Positions 60,249 through 64,000 of a stretch of 64,000 bases of DNA are shown here, one piece after another. Source of the DNA: Nocardioides_B sp038199935 (GTDB lineage: Bacteria; Actinomycetota; Actinomycetes; Propionibacteriales; Nocardioidaceae); assembly GCA_038199935.1 (NCBI GenBank), contig JBBPYL010000121.1, positions 1-64,000 of the forward strand, read 5' to 3'. A program made the position numbers and the translations under genes. The stretch's first letter is position 1. The number at the start of each line of letters is the position of its first letter. The notes under the pieces were generated by a model that saw only the letters and a list, made by a program, of their open reading frames with translations, was not told the origin of the DNA and did not search any database.

Positions 60249-60875
60249 ATGGCGGGGAGCTCAGCGCGACGAGGTGAGGTCACCGAGTCTGCGATCGTGC
60301 GGTGGGGAGCGCTGGCACTGCTCGTGCGCCCGGTGTACATCGCGACCGAGTTCGTCGTTGCAGCGGCCACGACTGGCGGCTACAGCTTTTTGGCTGACTC
60401 CGTCAGCCGGCTCGGTGAGGTCGGTTGCTCGGACACCTGCTGCTCGCCGAGGCATGAGCTGATGAACGGCTCATTCATGGCCTTCGGAGCGTTGCTGGCC
60501 GTGGGTGCGGTTCTGCTCGCCCGGCCTCTGGGGCCGTGGGTCACGGGGTTGCTGGTGGTCTCCGGACTTAGCTCGATCGCCACGGGCCTCGCGCCGCTTG
60601 ACCAGAACGCCACCCTCCATGCGATCGCCACAGTGCCGTTGTTCCTCGCGCAGCCGATCGCGCTCGTCATGCTCGGCACACGGATGCGCACTGATCGGTC
60701 GCGTCTTGGTGGGGCACTCCTGACGACGGGAGCAGTCACCGGCGTATCGGCCGTGTCGTTCGTGCTCTCCGGGAACGGCCCTGTGTCCGGCGGCCTCGAA
60801 CGCCTCGTCCTCTGGCCGGTGGTGGTCGGCCTGGCCGTGTTCGCGTGGACGCAGTTCCCGGGCCGCACTCGCTGA
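60249..60875 (+). CDS. DUF998 family membrane protein
   Basis: This 208-residue protein has about six transmembrane helices and the DUF998 pattern: YSFLADSVSRLGEVGCSDTCC after the first helix, then NGSFMAFGALLAVGAVLLARP, GLLVVSGLSSIATGLAPLDQNATLHAIAT and a final helix near 190. It is probably in the plasma membrane, with no known activity. The ATG at 60249 gives the usual N-terminus; the in-frame sequence upstream runs through the degenerate region. The 217 bp before it hold a GCCCACCG/CGGTGGGC hairpin at 60054-60074 and no recognisable gene. Confidence 0.8.
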   Translation: MAGSSARRGEVTESAIVRWGALALLVRPVYIATEFVVAAATTGGYSFLADSVSRLGEVGCSDTCCSPRHELMNGSFMAFGALLAVGAVLLARPLGPWVTGLLVVSGLSSIATGLAPLDQNATLHAIATVPLFLAQPIALVMLGTRMRTDRSRLGGALLTTGAVTGVSAVSFVLSGNGPVSGGLERLVLWPVVVGLAVFAWTQFPGRTR

Positions 60876-60997
60876 TGTCCGTGATCGCCGGCTCGGAGAA
60901 CGACGACCCGCCCTCGGTCCATCCGCGCTGAATGAGCTCGGCCCGACGTCGCAGACCCGGGCGGCCTGACCCGGACGACCACCCACGGTCGCGTCGC

Positions 60998-61927
60998 TCA
61001 GGCGTGGGCAGTGACGGCACTCAGTGTGGGGTAGGAGTCTTGGGCGCCTTCCGCCGCGGCGGCCATGGACGACACCACAGCTGCCCGTCGCGCGGCAGCG
61101 ACCAGGTCCTCGCCTCGGGCCAGCGAGTCGGCCACCGCACCGGTGAAGGCGTCCCCACAACCGGTGGTGTCAATGACATCGGTCGGCACTGCAGCGATCG
61201 CGGTCAGCACCGGCGGACTCTCACCACCGCCCTGGATCACCATCGCCCCGCGTGCACCCAGGGTCACCACCGCGTTGCGAACCCCCAGGCTGGCGAGCCC
61301 GCGAGCAGTGTCCTCCCAGTCCATTGTCGGGTCGGTCACGTCGAGCAGCTGGGCCGCCTCGAGCTCGTTGAGGAGCAGCAGGTCCGCATCAGCCAGCAAC
61401 TCCGCGGGCACCTCACGCAACGGTGACAGGTTGAGCACGACCGTGGTGTCGGCCTGGTGCCCCAGACGGGCCGCGGCCATCACGGTCTCGAGAGGACTCT
61501 CCAGGCACAGGCAGACCACCGCCGCGTCGGCGATGGCGCCGGCGGCACCAGTGACGTGACGCGCAGCGAGCCGGCCGTTCGCTCCCGGGAACACCACGAT
61601 GTTGTTCTCGCCGCGAGCGTCGACCTCGATCACGGCCACCCCCGTCGGCGTGCCGTCGACCCACGCGATCGAGTCCGTGTCGATGCCATCGTCGCCGGCG
61701 GCCTTCACCAGCATGCTCCCGTGGGCGTCGTGACCGACGGCGCCGATCAGAGAGACGGACCCACCAAGGCGTGCCGCCGCCACGGCCTGGTTGGCCCCCT
61801 TGCCGCCGGGGCGGGTGGCGAAGTCGTGCCCGGCGACGGTCTCACCCGCTGACGGGAGGCGGTCCGTCCTGATGGTGAGATCGGCGTTCAGTGAACCGAT
61901 GACGACGACGCCAGAGCGTGCGGCCAT
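60998..61927 (-). CDS. rbsK: Ribokinase
   Basis: This 309-residue PfkB-family kinase phosphorylates D-ribose at O5 with ATP. VVVIGSLNADLTIRTDRLPSAGET at the N-terminus, RPGGKGANQAVAAARLG (the first signature), NLSPLREVPAELLADADLLLLNELEA and the C-terminal DTTGCGDAFTGAVA with catalytic Asp are complete. AGGAG six bases before ATG 61927 fixes the start; the open frame further upstream is not part of the protein. No ribose transporter or regulator is adjacent. It is convergent with the DUF998 gene. Confidence 0.93.
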   Translation of the reverse strand: MAARSGVVVIGSLNADLTIRTDRLPSAGETVAGHDFATRPGGKGANQAVAAARLGGSVSLIGAVGHDAHGSMLVKAAGDDGIDTDSIAWVDGTPTGVAVIEVDARGENNIVVFPGANGRLAARHVTGAAGAIADAAVVCLCLESPLETVMAAARLGHQADTTVVLNLSPLREVPAELLADADLLLLNELEAAQLLDVTDPTMDWEDTARGLASLGVRNAVVTLGARGAMVIQGGGESPPVLTAIAAVPTDVIDTTGCGDAFTGAVADSLARGEDLVAAARRAAVVSSMAAAAEGAQDSYPTLSAVTAHA

Positions 61928-62222
61928 GTACCACTCCTGGTGATTGAGCTGGGTCAGAACGGGACTCCGCAGTGCAGGATCACGTTGGCGAATGGTGTCG
62001 ATAGCGTTCAGGACCGCGCCGAGGACCTGCTCGAATCGCGGGACTTCCGGGTCACGCGCAGCTACCAGGGTCAGAGCACCGATCGCCAAGGGCCGGTGTG
62101 CGCGATCGCCCCACGACCGGGACGCTTTAGCCGGACCGCAAGCGGTCATCGAGCTCGTCGACCTCGAAGGAGACGATGTCCCCATGGGGTGCCAGCAGCC
62201 AAGGCGTTCGAGGCCAGGAGGC
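61928..62222 (-). other. Spacer between rbsK and the GGDEF-EAL gene with possible gene remnant
   Basis: No intact gene is present in these 295 bp. On the minus strand a short frame (about 62126-62220) ends in LLAPHGDIVSFEVDELDDRL before a stop. Further on, a second open stretch runs in frame into the ribokinase start. These look like the tail of a decayed gene, but I cannot name the family. Confidence 0.35.
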
Positions 62223-64000
62223 CTAGGAACTCGGCGTGAGGGAGCCGTGATGTCCTCTCTGGACGGGAAGGCGCAGTGGATGAGTTCTCGTGGTCGCGAG
62301 CTGCTCTCCGAGAGCAGCTGCGGTCACCGGCCAGGAGTAGTAGAAGCCTTGCGACGACTCGCAGCCCAGGGCAGCAATCCGATCGTGCTGGACGGGGGTC
62401 TCGACGCCTTCGGCGATGACTTCGAGCTTGAAGGCTCTCGCCAGGTCAGCCACGGCCGTGACGATGGCGGCGTTTCCGGGGTTCCCATCGATGTCGGCGA
62501 CGAAGGCCCGATCGATTTTGAGGATGTCGATGGGCAGTCGTGCGAGGTAGGAGAGAGAGGAGAATCCGGTGCCGAAGTCGTCGAGCGCCAGCCGGACGCC
62601 GAGGCTCCTGAGGTCGCCCAGCACGTTGAGGGTGCGTTCGGTGTCGTCGATCAAGACGTTCTCGGTGAGCTCCAAGATCAATGCCTCGGGGCTCATGCCG
62701 GTGCTGGTGAGCATGTCGTCGACCAGGACGCAGAAGCCGTTGCTCAGCAGCTGCCGTCCCGAAACGTTGACTGCCAGGTGCAGGGGACGCTCAGGTGCGT
62801 CGCGTAGCCATTGGGCCCGGTCTCGTCCGGCCTGTTCCAGCACCCACTGACCGATCTCGTTGATCAGGGGAGACTGCTCGGCGATGTCGACGGCGACCAC
62901 GGGGGAGATCTCCCCGTATCGTGCGTGGGTCCAGCGCAGCAGGGCCTCGACCCCGGTGACGGTCCCGTCGGCGGTGCGGACGATCGGCTGGTAGGCCACG
63001 GAGAGGGCGCCGTCCGCGATCGCGGTGCGGAGGTCCGTCTCCAACTCGTTGCGCCGGTTGTGCCGAAGGGCCTCTCGCAGGTCAATGACCCGATGCCCGT
63101 CTCCACCTCGGCGTTTGGCCTGGTACATCGCCGTGTCCGCGTCGACGACGAGCTGGTCCGAGACTTCGGTTCCTGGCCCCGCGTACGCCAGCCCGACGCT
63201 GGCGGTCACGACGAGGCTCAGGTCGAGGACGTCGAACGGCTCGACCAGCTGCTCGGTGATGCGCGTGGCGATGCCCTCGGCGTCGTGCGCGCTCTCGAGG
63301 TCCTCGCACAGGAAGACGAACTCGTCCCCGGAGACTCGACACAGCGTGTCGCCGGGTCGGAGAATCGCGGAGAGTCGTCCGGCCACGGCGATGAGAAGCT
63401 GATCGCCGGTGTGGTGTCCGTAGTGGTCGTTGACCTGTTTGAAGCGGTCGAGGTCGACGAACAGCACCGCCGCGGAGCGGTGCGTCCGGCGGGCGCGCTG
63501 CGCGGCCCGCTCGAGGCGCTCGGCGAGCAGCAGCCGGTTGGGCAGGCCCGTCAGGGCGTCGTGCAGCGAGCTGTGGTGGGACCTCACGGCCATCTGCTCG
63601 GTCTTCTCACGCGAGATCGCATTCCACAGGTACGCGGCCGCGACATCGGCCAGGGTCTGGGCCGCCACCATGTCGGTCTCGCTCAGCGGCCCAGCGGTCT
63701 GGCGATAGAGGTCCAGCGCCCCCAAAGCGGGACCGTTCCCGTGGCGCAGGGGGAAGGTGAAGACCGCGACGAGCCCGGCCTCCAGCGCGGGGCGGGCGAA
63801 GTCCGGAAAACGTGTCTCGGTTGCCAGGTCGGCCACCGCGACGGACGCCCCACTCTCGTAGGCCAGCACGCAGGGTCCGTCACCGATCGTGGTCTGCAGC
63901 CGCTCGAAGCGGAGCGCCGAGGAGTCCGAGGCGGCGATGAAGCGCGGGGGCTGTCCCTTGGTGATCATCGTGACCCCGGCCGCCGTGATCGGGAGGATCG
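62223..64000 (-). CDS. GAF-GGDEF-EAL cyclic-di-GMP turnover protein, 5' end outside the window
   Basis: At least 592 residues are visible, and the frame continues off the window end. The part upstream of the first in-frame ATG (63968) still reads as GAF sequence, so the true start is beyond 64000. Counting from that ATG: GAF to about 115; GGDEF domain with SGDEF at 213-217 and an RPGD inhibitory site at 204-207; EAL domain with EAL at 341-343, DDFGTGFSSL, LKIDRAF and EGVE all intact. Both cyclase and phosphodiesterase activities look possible. The GAF sensor resembles those of soluble redox or small-molecule sensing enzymes. Its output could reach the PilZ glycosyltransferase at 21478. Confidence 0.92.
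   Translation of the reverse strand, partial: ILPITAAGVTMITKGQPPRFIAASDSSALRFERLQTTIGDGPCVLAYESGASVAVADLATETRFPDFARPALEAGLVAVFTFPLRHGNGPALGALDLYRQTAGPLSETDMVAAQTLADVAAAYLWNAISREKTEQMAVRSHHSSLHDALTGLPNRLLLAERLERAAQRARRTHRSAAVLFVDLDRFKQVNDHYGHHTGDQLLIAVAGRLSAILRPGDTLCRVSGDEFVFLCEDLESAHDAEGIATRITEQLVEPFDVLDLSLVVTASVGLAYAGPGTEVSDQLVVDADTAMYQAKRRGGDGHRVIDLREALRHNRRNELETDLRTAIADGALSVAYQPIVRTADGTVTGVEALLRWTHARYGEISPVVAVDIAEQSPLINEIGQWVLEQAGRDRAQWLRDAPERPLHLAVNVSGRQLLSNGFCVLVDDMLTSTGMSPEALILELTENVLIDDTERTLNVLGDLRSLGVRLALDDFGTGFSSLSYLARLPIDILKIDRAFVADIDGNPGNAAIVTAVADLARAFKLEVIAEGVETPVQHDRIAALGCESSQGFYYSWPVTAAALGEQLATTRTHPLRLPVQRGHHGSLTPSS

Overview
The window is high-GC DNA with GTG starts, dense 4-bp start/stop overlaps and actinobacterial marker genes (bldC, DUF3073, DUF3151, polyphosphate glucokinase, a PknB-type kinase with an FHA partner). 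It looks like an actinomycete chromosome. A member of the Nocardioidaceae/Propionibacteriales is my inference from overall similarity; it is not proven here.

Region 1 (1-29,900) is a core region dominated by de novo purine synthesis. purA-purD-purB, purC, purS-purQ, purL and purF-purM lie on the plus strand. Between them are fructose-bisphosphate aldolase, a LuxR-like regulator, a diacylglycerol-kinase-like enzyme, acylphosphatase, an MFS exporter, an acyl-CoA ligase, a membrane acyltransferase, a Tat-exported sugar dehydrogenase, a DUF1906 cell-wall hydrolase, a PilZ-bearing cellulose-synthase-like glycosyltransferase and an M20 peptidase. The run purF-purM-DUF3073-valine dehydrogenase-bldC matches the order I recall from Streptomyces. 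The first 128 bases are low-complexity sequence that is probably a contig-end artefact, and the aldolase start codon beside it reads ATT.

Region 2 (29,900-39,217) holds a large SCO7613-like membrane protein, a nitroreductase behind a palindromic operator, a VC_2705-type sodium:solute symporter pair with a perfect CRP/GlxR-type palindrome upstream, polyphosphate glucokinase, an FHA protein and a Ser/Thr kinase. The kinase has lost its catalytic loop through a frameshifting deletion.

Region 3 (39,300-58,704) is the most interesting part. It is a roughly 19-kb catabolic island with two Rieske oxygenases of the quaternary-amine demethylase type, a PYROXD2-like flavoprotein, a GcvT-like aminomethyltransferase, a sarcosine-oxidase-like flavoenzyme, a complete Dpp/Opp-type ABC importer, three peptidases (prolyl oligopeptidase, CocE/X-Pro type, P1/DmpA type), an HDAC-type deacetylase and a TetR regulator. 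Four copies of a 16-bp palindrome (CTGACT-N4-AGTCAG, one degenerate) sit at the promoters of its transcription units. This suggests one TetR regulon for import, hydrolysis, deacetylation and N-demethylation of modified, N-methylated peptides or amines. The substrate is inferred.

Region 4 (58,717-64,000) holds a small zinc-ribbon protein, the decayed remains of a YCII/DGPF plus ECF42-type sigma factor module, a DUF998 membrane protein, ribokinase, and a GAF-GGDEF-EAL cyclic-di-GMP enzyme cut by the window end. No tRNA, rRNA, CRISPR array, prophage or insertion sequence was recognised.
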